Source of the DNA: Lysobacterales bacterium | GTDB lineage: Bacteria; Pseudomonadota; Gammaproteobacteria; Xanthomonadales; Ahniellaceae | Length of the DNA stretch: 64,000 bases | Assembly (NCBI GenBank): GCA_016182785.1 | Contig: JACPFU010000004.1 | Location: 248,001 to 312,000 of the forward strand | Direction: 5' to 3' | In this document: one piece after another, positions 34,871 to 44,619 of the stretch | Position numbering within the stretch: position 1 is the first letter of the stretch | How the letters are laid out: every line of letters begins with the position of its first letter | Notes under the pieces: model-generated | Databases searched by the model: none | What the model was told of the DNA's origin: nothing | What the model saw: the letters and a program-made list of their open reading frames with translations, nothing else | Program-made: the position numbers and the translations under genes

Positions 34871-35491
34871 GTGGCGATGACCGAACGCGTGCTGCTGCTG
34901 CACGGCATCTGGATGCGCGGCTTCATGATGGCGCGCCTGGCCAAGCATCTGGCGGGCGAAGGCTACGTCGTCGACGTGGTCGACTACCCGTCGCTGAGCA
35001 AGGGCGCCGATGCCTGCGCCGACGACCTGCGCGCGCGCATCGCGGCGCATGCCGGGGAAACGGTGCATGTGGTCGGGCACTCGCTGGGCGGGCTGGTGGC
35101 GCTGCTGGCGACGCAGGGCGAGGCCATGCCCGGTCGCAGCGTCTGCCTCGGCTCGCCGTTGACCGGCAGCGCTGCCGCGAAGAGCTTGGCCACGTTCGCA
35201 CCGTGGATGATGGGCCGCAGTCGCGAGCGCCTGCTGAGTGGTCTGGGGGAATGGCGCGGCCCGCGCGAGGTCGGCGTGATTGCCGGGCGCGTGCCGTTCG
35301 GCGTCGCCCTGCTGCTCGGTGGGCTGAGTGGAGAAAGCGATGGCACCGTCGGCGTCGATGAAACCCGGCTGCCGGGCATCCACGATCACGCGGTGATCGC
35401 CGCCACCCACACCGGCCTGCCGTTCTCGACCGAGGCGATCGCGATGACCGCGAACTTCCTGCGTGAGGGAAAGTTCGTCCGCAGCAGTTGA
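34871..35491 (+). CDS. alpha/beta hydrolase
   Basis: 206 residues. The nucleophile elbow GHSLGGLVALLA near 69-80 carries the catalytic serine; LLLHGIWMRGFMMARL is the oxyanion-hole strand, and the late D and H (GVDETRLPGIHDHAVIAATH) complete the triad. No signal peptide. Small size and lack of a lid suggest an esterase- or PGAP1/LipA-like hydrolase of unknown substrate. Start GTG 34871 or ATG 34877. Three bases after the PIN toxin, so perhaps in the same transcript. Confidence 0.85.
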   Translation: MAMTERVLLLHGIWMRGFMMARLAKHLAGEGYVVDVVDYPSLSKGADACADDLRARIAAHAGETVHVVGHSLGGLVALLATQGEAMPGRSVCLGSPLTGSAAAKSLATFAPWMMGRSRERLLSGLGEWRGPREVGVIAGRVPFGVALLLGGLSGESDGTVGVDETRLPGIHDHAVIAATHTGLPFSTEAIAMTANFLREGKFVRSS

Positions 35492-35578
35492 TCCCGCGCG
35501 CGCGGCCGGCCCCCGCGATCGCGGGGTAGCGCGCCGCCCCGATCCGCGGTCTAGTGGCAGCATCCCCCGGAGCACTCC

Positions 35579-36865
35579 ATGTCGATGCCGAACTCCTTGC
35601 CGCTGGTGTTGCTGCTGCTCGCTGGCGTTGCAATGGCGCAGAGCGCCGATCAGGAAGTGGTGAGCGTGGTCGCTGCTCCCGATCCGGTGGTGCCCGGGCA
35701 GAACGTCACCTACACCGTCACCGTCCGCAACAACGGACCGGACGCGGCTGTGAATGGGGGCATCAATGCGGCACTCAGCGGCCTGCTGACCCCGATCTCG
35801 CACAGCGCCCCGGCGGGCTTCACCTGCTACGTCTCGGGGACGAACCTGAGTTGTCTGCATCCGGCGTTCCCGAGCGGAAGCACGGCGGTGATCAGCATCG
35901 TGGCCCGCCTCGCCGATGCTCAGGTGAACTTTCCCGATGGCACATTCACCAGCAATTTTGCCCCATCCGGCACCACGATCGATCCGATTCCAGGCAACAA
36001 CCTCAGGTCGGTCACGACCGCATGGGACAGCCCGCAGATCGATCTGTCGGTGGCCGTCGAAGACACGCCCGATCCGGTGGGCCCGGACCAGTTCATCAGC
36101 TACGCGCTGCACGCGACCCACGCCGGCCCGGACACGGCGACGAACGTCAACGTCAACGTCTACAACAACGGCACGCTGCGCTTCCAGTCGATCACGGCGC
36201 CTGCGGGCTTCACATGCACGCCGCTGGCGGTCGGTGCGGCGCCGATCCTGACCTGCAGCAAGCCGCTGCTGACGCCGGGAAACTATGACTTCAGCGTCGT
36301 GGTGCTGGCCGATGATGCCGTCCTTGGGCTCAACGACGGTACCGTGCAAACGGCGTTCGGCGTCACCGCCACCGGCAACGAGATCAACCAGGCCAACAAC
36401 AGCGAGACCGAGACGACCGCCTATGTCACGCCCGACGCCGATCTGGCGATCGCCAGCATCGACCTGCCCGATCCGGTGATCGTCGGTCAGTCGCTGCAAT
36501 ACCAGGTAACGATGAACCACCTAGGTCCGGACGCAGCCGTCGACGCCACCCTCAACATGTACAACAACGGCTCGCTGCGCTTCCAGCAGATGCTGGCGCC
36601 GCCGGGCTTTGTCTGCACCTTGCCACCGGTGGGTGCCGCGCCGATCTTTTCCTGCAGGATCGCGTCCATGGCCGCGGGCAGCAGCGCGGACTTCGTCATC
36701 ACCGTGCTGACCGACGTCAACCTGATCGGTGAGCTGGGCGGCGTTGTCTCTTCCAGCTTCGGTGCCACGGCCAACACCGAAGATCCAGGCAACGCCAACA
36801 ATATCGAAGTCGAATCGACGCTGATCCTCGCCGACCTGCTGTTTCGCAACGGCTTCGAGGGATGA
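35579..36865 (+). CDS. secreted DUF11-like repeat protein with DGFE-type tail
   Basis: 428 residues. Signal peptide 1-21 (AMAQ). Three immunoglobulin-like DUF11/CARDB repeats of about 130 residues, each opening with a PDPV-x-x-GQ and NNGPDAA-type turn (PDPVVPGQNVTYTVTV, PDPVGPDQFISYALHA, PDPVIVGQSLQYQVTM). Cysteines occur in pairs per repeat (FTCTPL, LTC), so disulfides are likely. It ends LLFRNGFEG, an N-G-F-E form of the shared tail. DUF11 repeats commonly precede sorting signals. Confidence 0.85.
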   Translation: MSMPNSLPLVLLLLAGVAMAQSADQEVVSVVAAPDPVVPGQNVTYTVTVRNNGPDAAVNGGINAALSGLLTPISHSAPAGFTCYVSGTNLSCLHPAFPSGSTAVISIVARLADAQVNFPDGTFTSNFAPSGTTIDPIPGNNLRSVTTAWDSPQIDLSVAVEDTPDPVGPDQFISYALHATHAGPDTATNVNVNVYNNGTLRFQSITAPAGFTCTPLAVGAAPILTCSKPLLTPGNYDFSVVVLADDAVLGLNDGTVQTAFGVTATGNEINQANNSETETTAYVTPDADLAIASIDLPDPVIVGQSLQYQVTMNHLGPDAAVDATLNMYNNGSLRFQQMLAPPGFVCTLPPVGAAPIFSCRIASMAAGSSADFVITVLTDVNLIGELGGVVSSSFGATANTEDPGNANNIEVESTLILADLLFRNGFEG

Positions 36866-36889
36866 ATGTGGCGGTCGCCCGCGGCTGGC

Positions 36890-37006
36890 TCAGGCCTGAA
36901 ACCAGCGGATGATCTGCGCGCCCACTTCCGGGCGATGCAGCAGTTCGATGTGCCCGGTGCCGTGGCTGATCCAGTGGGCATGGCGGTGCAGGCCGAGATC
37001 GCAACT
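36890..37006 (-). pseudogene. duplicated 3' end of alpha/beta hydrolase
   Basis: Bases 36902-37000 match 38888-38986 in the downstream hydrolase with one difference in 99. On the minus strand this codes for the last 33 residues (HRHAHWISHGTGHIELLHRP and on), with IIRWFQA replacing the true C-terminus. No start or other hydrolase sequence is present, so it is a fragment. It and the full copy flank the Omp28-like gene. Confidence 0.85.
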
Positions 37007-37121
37007 CGCATTGCCTCGCATTGCCGGCGGGGCACGATGGCAGGCCTGCCATGGCGTGGGCGATCGATGTCCGCTTTGCTCCGGCATTCCCGTAAGCACG
37101 GAGGACACAACGGAGTACGCC

Positions 37122-38801
37122 ATGATTCGCCGCACGCTCGCTTCCGCTTCTGCCCTGCTGCTGGCGCTCGGTGCCACGAGCGGCCATGCTGCCCAGATCC
37201 TCGCTCAGGACTTCGAGGCCGGATCGCCCCCGGCTGGATGGACGCGATCGCAGAACTCGCCTTCGGTCGGCTTCGAGTTCGGCACGGCACTCGGGAGCCA
37301 GTACTTCAACATCCCGAGCCACACCCGTTATGCCGCCTCGAACGATGATGCGCACGACGCCAGCGGTGGTCTGGCCAATGTCGCCGACCGCGATCGCCTG
37401 ATCACGCCGGCGCTGAATCTCACCGCGTACTCCGGTTTCGGCATCCTGCTGACGTTTCAGTACCTGAACTCGGGACAGTACGGATCCACCGCCCATGTCG
37501 AGGCCAGCACGGATGGCGGCGTGAACTGGGTGAACGTGGCAACGCTGGCACCCAGCGCGGGCTGGACCCAAGGGAGCGTGGCGCTCAATGGATACGCCGG
37601 CCTGTCCAACGTCCGGTTCGCCTTCCGCCACAACGACCACGGCAATTGGGCCGATGGTCTGGCGGTGGATGACGTGTTGCTCGAATCGGTTCCGGCGCGC
37701 GACATTGCGCTGGACCGACTGTCCACGCCGCAGTACGTCAGCATCGGGTCGCAACAGATCCGCGCCGAGGTCACCAATCGCGGCGGCACGCTGGCGACCT
37801 CGATTGGTTTGCGCTACCGCGTTGCCGGTGGCAGTTGGCAGAGCGCCACCATCGGCGGACTGTCCCTGGCCTCCGGCCTGAGCACCGAGATCACGCATCC
37901 GCTGGCGCACAACTTTGCCGGTCCGGGCGATTTTGTCGTCGATCTCGGGATTACCAGCGTGAATGGACAGACCGACCTCAATCCGCTGAACGACGACGCC
38001 TCCGGCACGGTGCACGTGCTGACGTCCTTGCCGACGAAAAAGGTGGTGCTGGAGCAGCATACCGGCGCATGGGGCCAGTTCTGCCCCGATGGCACCGTGG
38101 TCTGGAACCAGGTGCGCGCATCGTCGCCCAATGTCATCGCGGTATCGGTGCACAACGGCGACGCCATGGTCATCGCAGATGGCACGACGCTGCAGGGCGC
38201 GCTCATTTCGGCCTACCCGAGCGGAACCGTGGACCGGCGCAAATTCGACGGCGAAAACGCCGTGCAACTCAGCCGCGGCGCCTGTATGCAGCGCGCGGGC
38301 GAAGCGCTTGGCGAAATCGAGCCGGTCGAGGTTTCCCTGCTCGGGGTCAGCTTCAACGCCCAGACGCGGCAGTTGTCCGCCACCGTGCGTGCGTCATTCG
38401 TGGGCAATTCCAGCGGCGACCAGCGGCTCAATCTGTGGGTCGTCGAAGATGCCGTGATCGTGGCCGGCGTGGGCTACGACCAAGCCAACTACTACAACAC
38501 CCAAGCCGGACACCCGTACTACGGTGCCGGCAACCCGATCGTGAATTTCCGCCACGACGGGGTGGTGCGGGCGATGCTGGCAGGACCCTGGGGCCAGATG
38601 AATTCGGTGGCCCCGACGGTCATCGCAGGCGAGACCTACAGTCACGTCTTCGCCATGCAGCTGCCGGCTTCGGTGAACGCCAGCAACGTGCGCCTCGTCG
38701 GCGTGCTGCAGCGTTACGACGAAGCCGACGTGGAGCAGCGCAGGATCGTCAACGCGACGCAGTGGGAGCTGATGCCGCTGATGGCGGATGGCTTCGAGTA
38801 G
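37122..38801 (+). CDS. Omp28-related secreted protein with DGFE tail
   Basis: 559 residues. Signal peptide 1-23 (GHAA). A MAM/jelly-roll-like domain (about 25-190: ILAQDFEAGSPPAGWTRSQN, DGLAVDDVLLESV) and an Ig-like CARDB segment precede an Omp28-type thioredoxin-like domain (KKVVLEQHTGAWGQFCPDG, about 305-325). In the Omp28 family this is normally TGxWCxxCP; here the first cysteine is replaced by glycine. Ends LMADGFE. Omp28-related proteins are best known from Bacteroidota, so the occurrence here is uncommon. ATG 37122 gives the signal peptide. Confidence 0.8.
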   Translation: MIRRTLASASALLLALGATSGHAAQILAQDFEAGSPPAGWTRSQNSPSVGFEFGTALGSQYFNIPSHTRYAASNDDAHDASGGLANVADRDRLITPALNLTAYSGFGILLTFQYLNSGQYGSTAHVEASTDGGVNWVNVATLAPSAGWTQGSVALNGYAGLSNVRFAFRHNDHGNWADGLAVDDVLLESVPARDIALDRLSTPQYVSIGSQQIRAEVTNRGGTLATSIGLRYRVAGGSWQSATIGGLSLASGLSTEITHPLAHNFAGPGDFVVDLGITSVNGQTDLNPLNDDASGTVHVLTSLPTKKVVLEQHTGAWGQFCPDGTVVWNQVRASSPNVIAVSVHNGDAMVIADGTTLQGALISAYPSGTVDRRKFDGENAVQLSRGACMQRAGEALGEIEPVEVSLLGVSFNAQTRQLSATVRASFVGNSSGDQRLNLWVVEDAVIVAGVGYDQANYYNTQAGHPYYGAGNPIVNFRHDGVVRAMLAGPWGQMNSVAPTVIAGETYSHVFAMQLPASVNASNVRLVGVLQRYDEADVEQRRIVNATQWELMPLMADGFE

Positions 38802-38866
38802 GGTGCTGGCCGCGGCCGATCGGGTGCCGGGCTTTCGGTACAGGAACGGCGATTCCCCTGAATGCT

Positions 38867-40120
38867 TCAGTCCTGCTGCGGCGCCAGCCAGCGGATGATC
38901 TGCGCGCCCACTTCCGGGCGATGCAACAGTTCGATGTGCCCGGTGCCGTGGCTGATCCAGTGGGCATGGCGGTGCAGGCCGAGATCACGCGCGGCGTCAT
39001 CGTGGCGGCCGAGTGCGCTTCGCAGTGGCACCAGGCCATCGCCGACCAGTCGCTCGGCGAGCGGGCTGCGTCGCTTGGCCAGCGTGGCGGCGATGCTGAA
39101 ACAGGCGATGTCGGCGGGCAGCGGCAGGTGCAGGCGCTGATCGGCGGCGTGGGCGAAGCGGCCGGTGCCTTGCCAGTCCTCGTCGCGCACGCAGCCGTGG
39201 CGCAGGTCGGTGATGCCGGCGCTGCGCATCTGTCCGAGCTTCGCGAACGGTGCGGTGTACTGGCTGCGACCGAGCACCTGATCGACCCACTGCCCGGCGC
39301 GTTCCAGCGGCGCGCCATGATGCGGCGTGCCGAGAAACACGATGTTGCGCAGTTTGCCGCGCCACGCGCGCGCCGCGTCGCTGCCGTGCTGGCAGGCACT
39401 GCGCGCGACCAGCCCGCCCATGCTGTGCGCGACGATGCTGATTTCCTCGATCGCGAGCGGCCATTGCGCGAGCAGTTGTTCCAGCCGCTCCGACAGTTCG
39501 CGGCCGTTCTCGGAGGTGTGCAGCCCGGTGTTGTAGCGCAGGTGCAGCGGCGTGTAGCCGAGCGCTGCGGCGACCGCTTCACCGTGCTCGACCGCCGCTC
39601 CGGCGTGCGCGCCGCGCCATTGCAGGTCGTTCATGCACAGCCCATGCACCAGCAGCAGGATGCGGCCGCTGGCAGCGGAAATCTCGGGCGCAGTATCCGT
39701 CACGATCAGTCGCCCGCGATGGCGCAGCGACATCGGGATCGCCAGCGGGTTGCCGCTCGCGACCAGATGATCGCCCATCACGCCATTCAGTACCGACAGG
39801 AACGCGGCGCGCTGCGGCGCTGGATGCATGGCATCGTGCTCGCGGTCGAGGATCGGTTGCAGTTTTTCCAGCGCCCGGTCGACGCCCTGTCCGATCACGT
39901 GGCTGACGCCATGGATTCCGCGGTACACGAGCCCAGTCAGGCCGCGCGTTCGCCCCGGTTCCACTCCTTCGGCGGCACCGAGCGAACGCCACACCGACTG
40001 GTGCACGCCCTCGACCATGCCGGTGACGCCATGGGTCGCCTGCGCGGCCAGCTGCAGCAGCCCGCGTACTTCGGCGATGGCGATGCGATGACGCTGTGAT
40101 CTGGCAGTGGCGGGACTCAT
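38867..40120 (-). CDS. alpha/beta hydrolase, PGAP1-like
   Basis: 417 residues. ILLLVHGLCMNDLQW gives the oxyanion strand and IVAHSMGGLVARSA the nucleophile serine; VFLGTPHHGAPLER and VGDGLVPLRSALG (Asp) with a late HISHGTGHIELL histidine complete a lipase/PGAP1-like triad. About 150 N-terminal residues form a helical cap (VTGMVEGVHQSVWRSL). Start 40120 is preferred because GGAG sits about 10 bases upstream; 40135 is an alternative. Its 3' end is duplicated at 36902-37000. Confidence 0.85.
   Translation of the reverse strand: MSPATARSQRHRIAIAEVRGLLQLAAQATHGVTGMVEGVHQSVWRSLGAAEGVEPGRTRGLTGLVYRGIHGVSHVIGQGVDRALEKLQPILDREHDAMHPAPQRAAFLSVLNGVMGDHLVASGNPLAIPMSLRHRGRLIVTDTAPEISAASGRILLLVHGLCMNDLQWRGAHAGAAVEHGEAVAAALGYTPLHLRYNTGLHTSENGRELSERLEQLLAQWPLAIEEISIVAHSMGGLVARSACQHGSDAARAWRGKLRNIVFLGTPHHGAPLERAGQWVDQVLGRSQYTAPFAKLGQMRSAGITDLRHGCVRDEDWQGTGRFAHAADQRLHLPLPADIACFSIAATLAKRRSPLAERLVGDGLVPLRSALGRHDDAARDLGLHRHAHWISHGTGHIELLHRPEVGAQIIRWLAPQQD
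38888..38986. repeat. 99-base duplication, intact copy
   Basis: Parent copy of the sequence at 36902-37000, lying in the last part of the hydrolase gene. The two copies are in the same orientation, about 1.99 kb apart. One mismatch (GCAACAG against GCAGCAG). The flanks differ sharply on both sides. Confidence 0.9.
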
Positions 40121-40235
40121 GCGTTCCGACTCCATTGAGGTGGAGCAAGCATGTGCCTGGCGGCTAGAGCACATCGCGTGCGCCAAACGTGTCAGTCTCC
40201 GCGACCCCGCGCCGGGCGGCGTTCCCGAGCCGAGT

Positions 40236-40829
40236 CTAACCCTGCGGCACCCCGGCCATGTCCGGCAACTGGTGCGCGATGCCCTTGTGGCAGTCGATGC
40301 AGGTCTTGTCGCCGCTGAGCAGGTGGCGTTCGTGGATGGCGCCGGCGCGCGGGCTCTGACGGGTGATGTCCATCGAGCCGTAGTCGTGGCAGTTGCGGCA
40401 CTCCAGCGAATCGTTCGCCTTCAGCCGTGCCCATTCGTGTTCGGCCAGTTCGCGGCGCTTGGCGAGGAATTTCTCGCGCGTGTCGATGGTGCCGAAGACC
40501 TTGCCCCAGACTTCCTTCGAGGCCTGCATCTTGCGCGCGATCTTGTCAGTCCACTGGTGCGGCACATGGCAGTCCGGGCAGGTCGCACGCACGCCGGAGC
40601 GGTTGCTGTAGTGGATCGTGCTCTTCAGTTCGGCGAACACGTTGTCCTGCATTTCGTGGCAGCCGGTGCAGAAGGTCTCGGTGTTGGTCACTTCGAGTGC
40701 GGTGTTGAAACCGCCCCAGAACACGATGCCGGCGATGAAGCCGCCAAGCGTCAGGAACATCAGGCTGAAATGCCGGCTCGGCGAGTTGAAGATGCGCCAG
40801 ATGCGGAGGATGCGCTCGCGCCAGCTCAT
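40236..40829 (-). CDS. napC: NapC tetraheme quinol dehydrogenase
   Basis: 197 residues. One N-terminal membrane helix (about 22-42) anchors four c-type hemes on the periplasmic side: CTGCH (54-58), CPDCH (84-88), CRNCH (144-148) and CIDCH (177-181). NapC takes electrons from quinol and passes them to Nap[16 protein letters not shown] is the right start; 21 extra upstream codons are shadow. Last gene of the nap operon. Four bases lie between napB and napC. Confidence 0.95.
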   Translation of the reverse strand: MSWRERILRIWRIFNSPSRHFSLMFLTLGGFIAGIVFWGGFNTALEVTNTETFCTGCHEMQDNVFAELKSTIHYSNRSGVRATCPDCHVPHQWTDKIARKMQASKEVWGKVFGTIDTREKFLAKRRELAEHEWARLKANDSLECRNCHDYGSMDITRQSPRAGAIHERHLLSGDKTCIDCHKGIAHQLPDMAGVPQG

Positions 40830-40833
40830 GGGC

Positions 40834-41382
40834 TCACTCCTTGGCCGTTTCCGGCGCGGCCGCGAGGATCGCGTCGGCACCGGTGAAGTCATTCGCGATC
40901 AGCGGCTGCGCGTCGGTCTGCACGACATGGCACTGCACGCAGAAGTAGCGACGCGGCGAGATCTCGGCCAGCACCTGGCTGTCGCGGTCCATGTAGTGGG
41001 TGACGCTGACCGGCGGCGCTTGGAACTGCGCCGAGTTGGCCTGGCCGTGGCAGAGCATGCAGCGGTTCGCGTGCTGGTCGACCTGGTAACCATCGATCGC
41101 ATGCGGGATCGTCGGCGGCTGCATCGGATACGCACGTTCGCGGCGGATGTCGGTGTTCTCGACGCGCGCCAGCGGCAGCGACTCGGGTTCGCTCTTGAGG
41201 TCGGCGCCGCGACGCATCGCGTCGATCGACTTCGAGGCCTGCGTCGTGGTCGGCACCGCCACCGTGCCCTTGGCCGCAGGCGCAGCTTCCGGCTTGTGCG
41301 TCGGCGTGTTGCCGCAGCCGCGGCCGAGGCCGACGCCGACGATGAGCACGATGATGAAGGCGAGGATCTGCATCGGTTTCAT
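40834..41382 (-). CDS. napB: NapB diheme cytochrome c
   Basis: 182 residues. N-terminal hydrophobic segment (residues 6-22) then a Pro/Ala linker. Two heme sites, CMLCH (108-112) and CVQCH (148-152), with [11 protein letters not shown] and [17 protein letters not shown], match NapB, the electron-transfer subunit of periplasmic nitrate reductase. It lies 11 bases after napA. The segment [20 protein letters not shown] ends GRGC, so it may be an uncleaved anchor or a weak lipobox. Confidence 0.95.
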   Translation of the reverse strand: MKPMQILAFIIVLIVGVGLGRGCGNTPTHKPEAAPAAKGTVAVPTTTQASKSIDAMRRGADLKSEPESLPLARVENTDIRRERAYPMQPPTIPHAIDGYQVDQHANRCMLCHGQANSAQFQAPPVSVTHYMDRDSQVLAEISPRRYFCVQCHVVQTDAQPLIANDFTGADAILAAAPETAKE

Positions 41383-41393
41383 GGTTTCGCTCC

Positions 41394-43889
41394 TCAGACC
41401 TTGAGCACTTTGACGGCGCACTTCTTGAAATCCGTCTGCTTGGAGATCGGATCGGTGGCATCCAGCGTGACCTTGTTGATCAGCACCGAGGCGTCGAACC
41501 AGGGCACGAAGATCAGGCCGCGCGGCGGCTTGTTGCGACCGCGCGTCTCGATGCGCGCGCGGATCTCGCCGCGGCGCGACACCACTTTCGCTTCCTGGCC
41601 GCGGCGCAGTTCGCGCGCCTCGGCATCCTCCGGGTGCATGAAGATCACCGCCTGCGGCACCGCCTTGTACAACTCCGGTACGCGCATCGTCATCGAGCCG
41701 GAATGCCAGTGCTCGAGCACGCGGCCAGTCGACAGCCAGAGGTCGAACTCGTCGTCGGGTTCTTCTGCAGCGGGCTGGTAGGGCAGGGCCCAGATCACCG
41801 CCTTGCCATCCGGGAAGCCGTAGAACTCGAAGTCCTTGCCGGCCTTCACGTAGGGGTCGCTGCCTTCCTTGTAGCGCCAGCGCGTTTCCTTGCCCTCGAC
41901 CACCGGCCAGCGCAGGCCACGCGTCTGGTGATAGAGGTCGAACGGCGCGAGGTCATGGCCGTGATGACGGCCGAACTCGGCGTATTCCTCGAACAGTCCC
42001 TTCTGCACGTAGAAGCCGAACGCCTCGGACTCGTGGTTGTCGTAGCCCTGCTCGATCTCCTCGCGCTTGAACTTGTTGACCACGCCGTTCGCGAACAGCA
42101 GGTCGAACAGGGTCTTGCCCTTGAGTTCGGGTTTGGCTGCGACCAGCTTCGCCGGCCAGCACTCCTCGACGGTGAAGCGCTTGGAGAATTCCATCAGTTG
42201 CCACAGGTCCGAACGCGCCTCGCCCGGTGCCTTCACCAGCTGATGCCAGAACTGGGTGCGGCGTTCGGCATTGCCGTAGGCGCCCTCCTTCTCGACCCAC
42301 ATCGCGGCCGGCAGGATCAGGTCGGCGGCCTGCGCGGTGACGGTCGGGTAGGCGTCGGAGACAACGATGAAGTTGTCCGGGTTGCGATAGCCGGGAATGC
42401 CTTCCTGCGCCGAATTGGCGCCGGCCTGGATGTTGTTGTTGACCTGCACCCAGTACGCATTGAGCTTGCCGTCCTTGAGTGCGCGGTTCTGTGCGACCGC
42501 GTGCAGGCCGGGCTTGTCGACGATGGTGCCGGGCGGCAGCTGCCAGATCTGCTCGGCCTTGGCGCGATGCTCGGGCTTGGCGACCAGCATGTCCGCCGGC
42601 AGGCGATGGCTGAAGGTGCCGACTTCGCGCGCGGTGCCGCAGGCCGAAGGTTGCCCGGTCAACGAGAACGGCGAACTGCCCGGGGTCGCGATCTTCCCGG
42701 TCAGCAAGTGGATGTTGTAGACCATGTTGTTCGCCCACACGCCGCGCGTGTGCTGGTTGAAGCCCATGGTCCAGAACGACATCACGCGGATCTTGGGGTC
42801 GGCATAGAGTTCGGCCATCTGCTTCAGCCAGGTCGCATCGACGCCGCTCATCTTCGCTGCGTATTCGAGCGTGTACGGACGCACGAACGCGGCGAACTGG
42901 TCGAAGTCGATCAGCGACCCCTGGTTCGGGTCGGCGGCGTCCTTGGCGCCGGCTTCCTTCGGGTGGTCCGGGCGCAGGCCGTAGCCGATGTCGGTGACGC
43001 CGAGCTTGAAGTTGACGTGCTTGCCGATGAAGTCCTGGTTGACGCGGCCACTCTGGATGATGTGGTTGGCTATGAAATTGAGGATGACCAGGTCGGTCTG
43101 CGGCTTGAACACCATCGGAATGTCGGCGAGGTCGAAGCTGCGGTGCTCGAAGGTCGAGAGCACGGCGACCTTCACCCCCGGGTTCGACAGCTTGCGGTCG
43201 GTGATGCGCGTCCACAGGATCGGATGCATCTCGGCCATGTTCGAGCCCCACAGCACGAACGCGTCGGCGGCTTCGATGTCGTCGTAGCAGCCCATCGGCT
43301 CGTCCATGCCGAAGCTGCGCATGAAGCCCATCACCGCGCTGGCCATGCAGTGGCGCGCGTTCGGGTCGATGTTGTTGCTGCGGAAGCCGGCCTTGAATAG
43401 CTTGTTCGCGGCGTAGCCTTCCCAGATCGTCCACTGGCCGGAGCCGAACATGCCGACTGCAGTAGGCCCCTTCTCCTTGAGCACGCGCTTCCACTGCGCC
43501 GCCATCACGTCGAAGGCTTCGTCCCAGGACACCGGCGTGAACTCGCCGTTCTTGTCGTACTGGCCGTTGCTCTTGCGCAGCAGCGGCTTCGTCAGGCGGT
43601 CGGCGCCGTACATGATCTTGGAGAGGAAGTAGCCCTTGACGCAGTTCAGACCGCGATTGACTTCGGAGTGGATGTCGCCATGGGTGGCGACCACGCGCCC
43701 GTCCTTGACCGCAACGTTGATGCCGCAGCCGGTGCCGCAGAAGCGGCAGGGCGCCTTGCTCCACTTGAGTGCGGTCGCCTCGCGATCGGTGACGATGTTG
43801 CTCGCCTGCGCATGCAACGAAATGCCGGCGACGGCGGCCGCGGTCGCGGCGGCGGAATTGCGGATGAAATCACGGCGCGTGCTGTGCAT
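41394..43889 (-). CDS. napA: periplasmic nitrate reductase NapA
   Basis: 831 residues, normal. A molybdenum bis-MGD enzyme that reduces nitrate to nitrite in the periplasm. Tat signal: TRRDFIR followed by an Ala-rich stretch (residues 4-30). [4Fe-4S] ligands C48, C51, C55 and C83 (CRFCGTGCG and GLNCVKG). Molybdenum ligand C181 in [10 protein letters not shown]. NapD start lies 20 bases inside the napA start region on the same strand. Ends [10 protein letters not shown]. Sits after napEFD and before napBC. Confidence 0.98.
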   Translation of the reverse strand: MHSTRRDFIRNSAAATAAAVAGISLHAQASNIVTDREATALKWSKAPCRFCGTGCGINVAVKDGRVVATHGDIHSEVNRGLNCVKGYFLSKIMYGADRLTKPLLRKSNGQYDKNGEFTPVSWDEAFDVMAAQWKRVLKEKGPTAVGMFGSGQWTIWEGYAANKLFKAGFRSNNIDPNARHCMASAVMGFMRSFGMDEPMGCYDDIEAADAFVLWGSNMAEMHPILWTRITDRKLSNPGVKVAVLSTFEHRSFDLADIPMVFKPQTDLVILNFIANHIIQSGRVNQDFIGKHVNFKLGVTDIGYGLRPDHPKEAGAKDAADPNQGSLIDFDQFAAFVRPYTLEYAAKMSGVDATWLKQMAELYADPKIRVMSFWTMGFNQHTRGVWANNMVYNIHLLTGKIATPGSSPFSLTGQPSACGTAREVGTFSHRLPADMLVAKPEHRAKAEQIWQLPPGTIVDKPGLHAVAQNRALKDGKLNAYWVQVNNNIQAGANSAQEGIPGYRNPDNFIVVSDAYPTVTAQAADLILPAAMWVEKEGAYGNAERRTQFWHQLVKAPGEARSDLWQLMEFSKRFTVEECWPAKLVAAKPELKGKTLFDLLFANGVVNKFKREEIEQGYDNHESEAFGFYVQKGLFEEYAEFGRHHGHDLAPFDLYHQTRGLRWPVVEGKETRWRYKEGSDPYVKAGKDFEFYGFPDGKAVIWALPYQPAAEEPDDEFDLWLSTGRVLEHWHSGSMTMRVPELYKAVPQAVIFMHPEDAEARELRRGQEAKVVSRRGEIRARIETRGRNKPPRGLIFVPWFDASVLINKVTLDATDPISKQTDFKKCAVKVLKV

Positions 43890-44139
43890 GGGCGGCCTCG
43901 CAGGCCTCGGTATCGATTTCGTGGTGAACTAGGTCGGTGGTCATCACGTCCTGGGTGGCGCGGATCGCGTCGAAACGCTGCGCCAGTTCGTATTCGTTCG
44001 CGCCTTCGGCGATCACGACGATGCGGCCGCGCTCGGCGCCGCGCACCTCGGTCTGTTCGAGCGCGTTCAGTCGCGCGGCCACCGCCGCTTCGTGTTCGGG
44101 CCGGCAGCGCACGATCAGGCTGGCGATATGCCAGGTCAT
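43870..44139 (-). CDS. napD: NapD chaperone for NapA
   Basis: 89 residues. [24 protein letters not shown] and GRIVVIAEG match NapD, a ferredoxin-fold cytoplasmic protein that binds the NapA Tat signal peptide until the cofactor is inserted. An upstream in-frame methionine is shadow sequence. Its 3' end overlaps the napA start by 20 bases, and its start overlaps the napF stop by four bases. Confidence 0.92.
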   Translation of the reverse strand: MTWHIASLIVRCRPEHEAAVAARLNALEQTEVRGAERGRIVVIAEGANEYELAQRFDAIRATQDVMTTDLVHHEIDTEACEAAHAQHAP

Positions 44140-44408
44140 GGTCGCTGCTCCGGGTGGATCGACAGGGCCCGGGTCGGGCAGGGCGCGAGGCATTCGCCGC
44201 AACCGCTGCAGCGCTCGCCATCGATCTCGGGCTGTGCGATGGCACGCGAGGGGCGGAAGCGGATCGCGGATTCGGGGCAGGCATCGCGGCAGCTCTGGCA
44301 GGCCACGCCGAGGTAGGTCAGGCAGGCGCCGGACACCGTGGCGACCGGCGCCGCCGTGCTGTTGGCGCGGCCGAACAGCAGAGCGCGGCGGCTCAGGGAG
44401 GTGCCCAT
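44136..44408 (-). CDS. napF: NapF-type ferredoxin (short)
   Basis: 90 residues. Begins MGTSLSRRALLFGR, as in NapF. Eight cysteines in two sets: C29, C37, C40, C44 and C67, C70, C73, C77 (CSGCGECLAPCP). The second is a normal [4Fe-4S] site; the first is irregular because the usual CxxCxxC is replaced by a wider spacing. E. coli NapF has about 164 residues and four clusters, so this is a reduced form. NapF is a cytoplasmic protein that helps NapA maturation. ATG overlaps the napE stop by one base. Confidence 0.85.
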   Translation of the reverse strand: MGTSLSRRALLFGRANSTAAPVATVSGACLTYLGVACQSCRDACPESAIRFRPSRAIAQPEIDGERCSGCGECLAPCPTRALSIHPEQRP

Positions 44409-44563
44409 CACTGCGGGCCTGGCGGGCCGGCGAACATCTGGAAGATCCAGATGATGAAGCCCCAGGACGCGACCAGCCCGACCGCCAGGATCGGTGCCAG
44501 AAACACCGTCAGGAACAGGAAGGCACGCAGTTCGCGGCGGCGTTCGACCGCTGTCGGTTCCAT
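44408..44563 (-). CDS. napE: NapE membrane protein
   Basis: 51 residues. MEPTAVERRRELRAFLFLTVFLAPILAV gives a short basic N-terminus and one membrane helix, then WGFIIWIFQMFAGPPGP, the NapE pattern. Role is not firmly known; it is the usual first gene of nap operons in several proteobacteria. Sixteen upstream codons in the open frame are rejected. The promoter box is at 44620-44633. Confidence 0.88.
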   Translation of the reverse strand: MEPTAVERRRELRAFLFLTVFLAPILAVGLVASWGFIIWIFQMFAGPPGPQ

Positions 44564-44592
44564 GGTCGCGATCTCGATGTCGAGGTCCGCGC

Positions 44593-44598
44593 AGACTA
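44593..44598 (-). promoter_or_regulatory. nap operon -10 box
   Basis: TAGTCT on the minus strand, four of six matches to TATAAT. It places the transcription start near 44586, about 22 bases before napE and about 41 bases from the centre of the FNR-type box, which is the class II activator spacing. Confidence 0.5.
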
Positions 44599-44619
44599 GC
44601 GCCGCAGTCACGCGCCGGG

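Noticed and set aside
34256-36520. 754-codon minus-strand frame
   Set aside because: Crosses five real plus-strand genes, including a PIN/AbrB pair with intact motifs.
40121-40235. extra gene between the hydrolase and napC
   Set aside because: 115 bases with no frame longer than a few codons that has a start and ribosome site.
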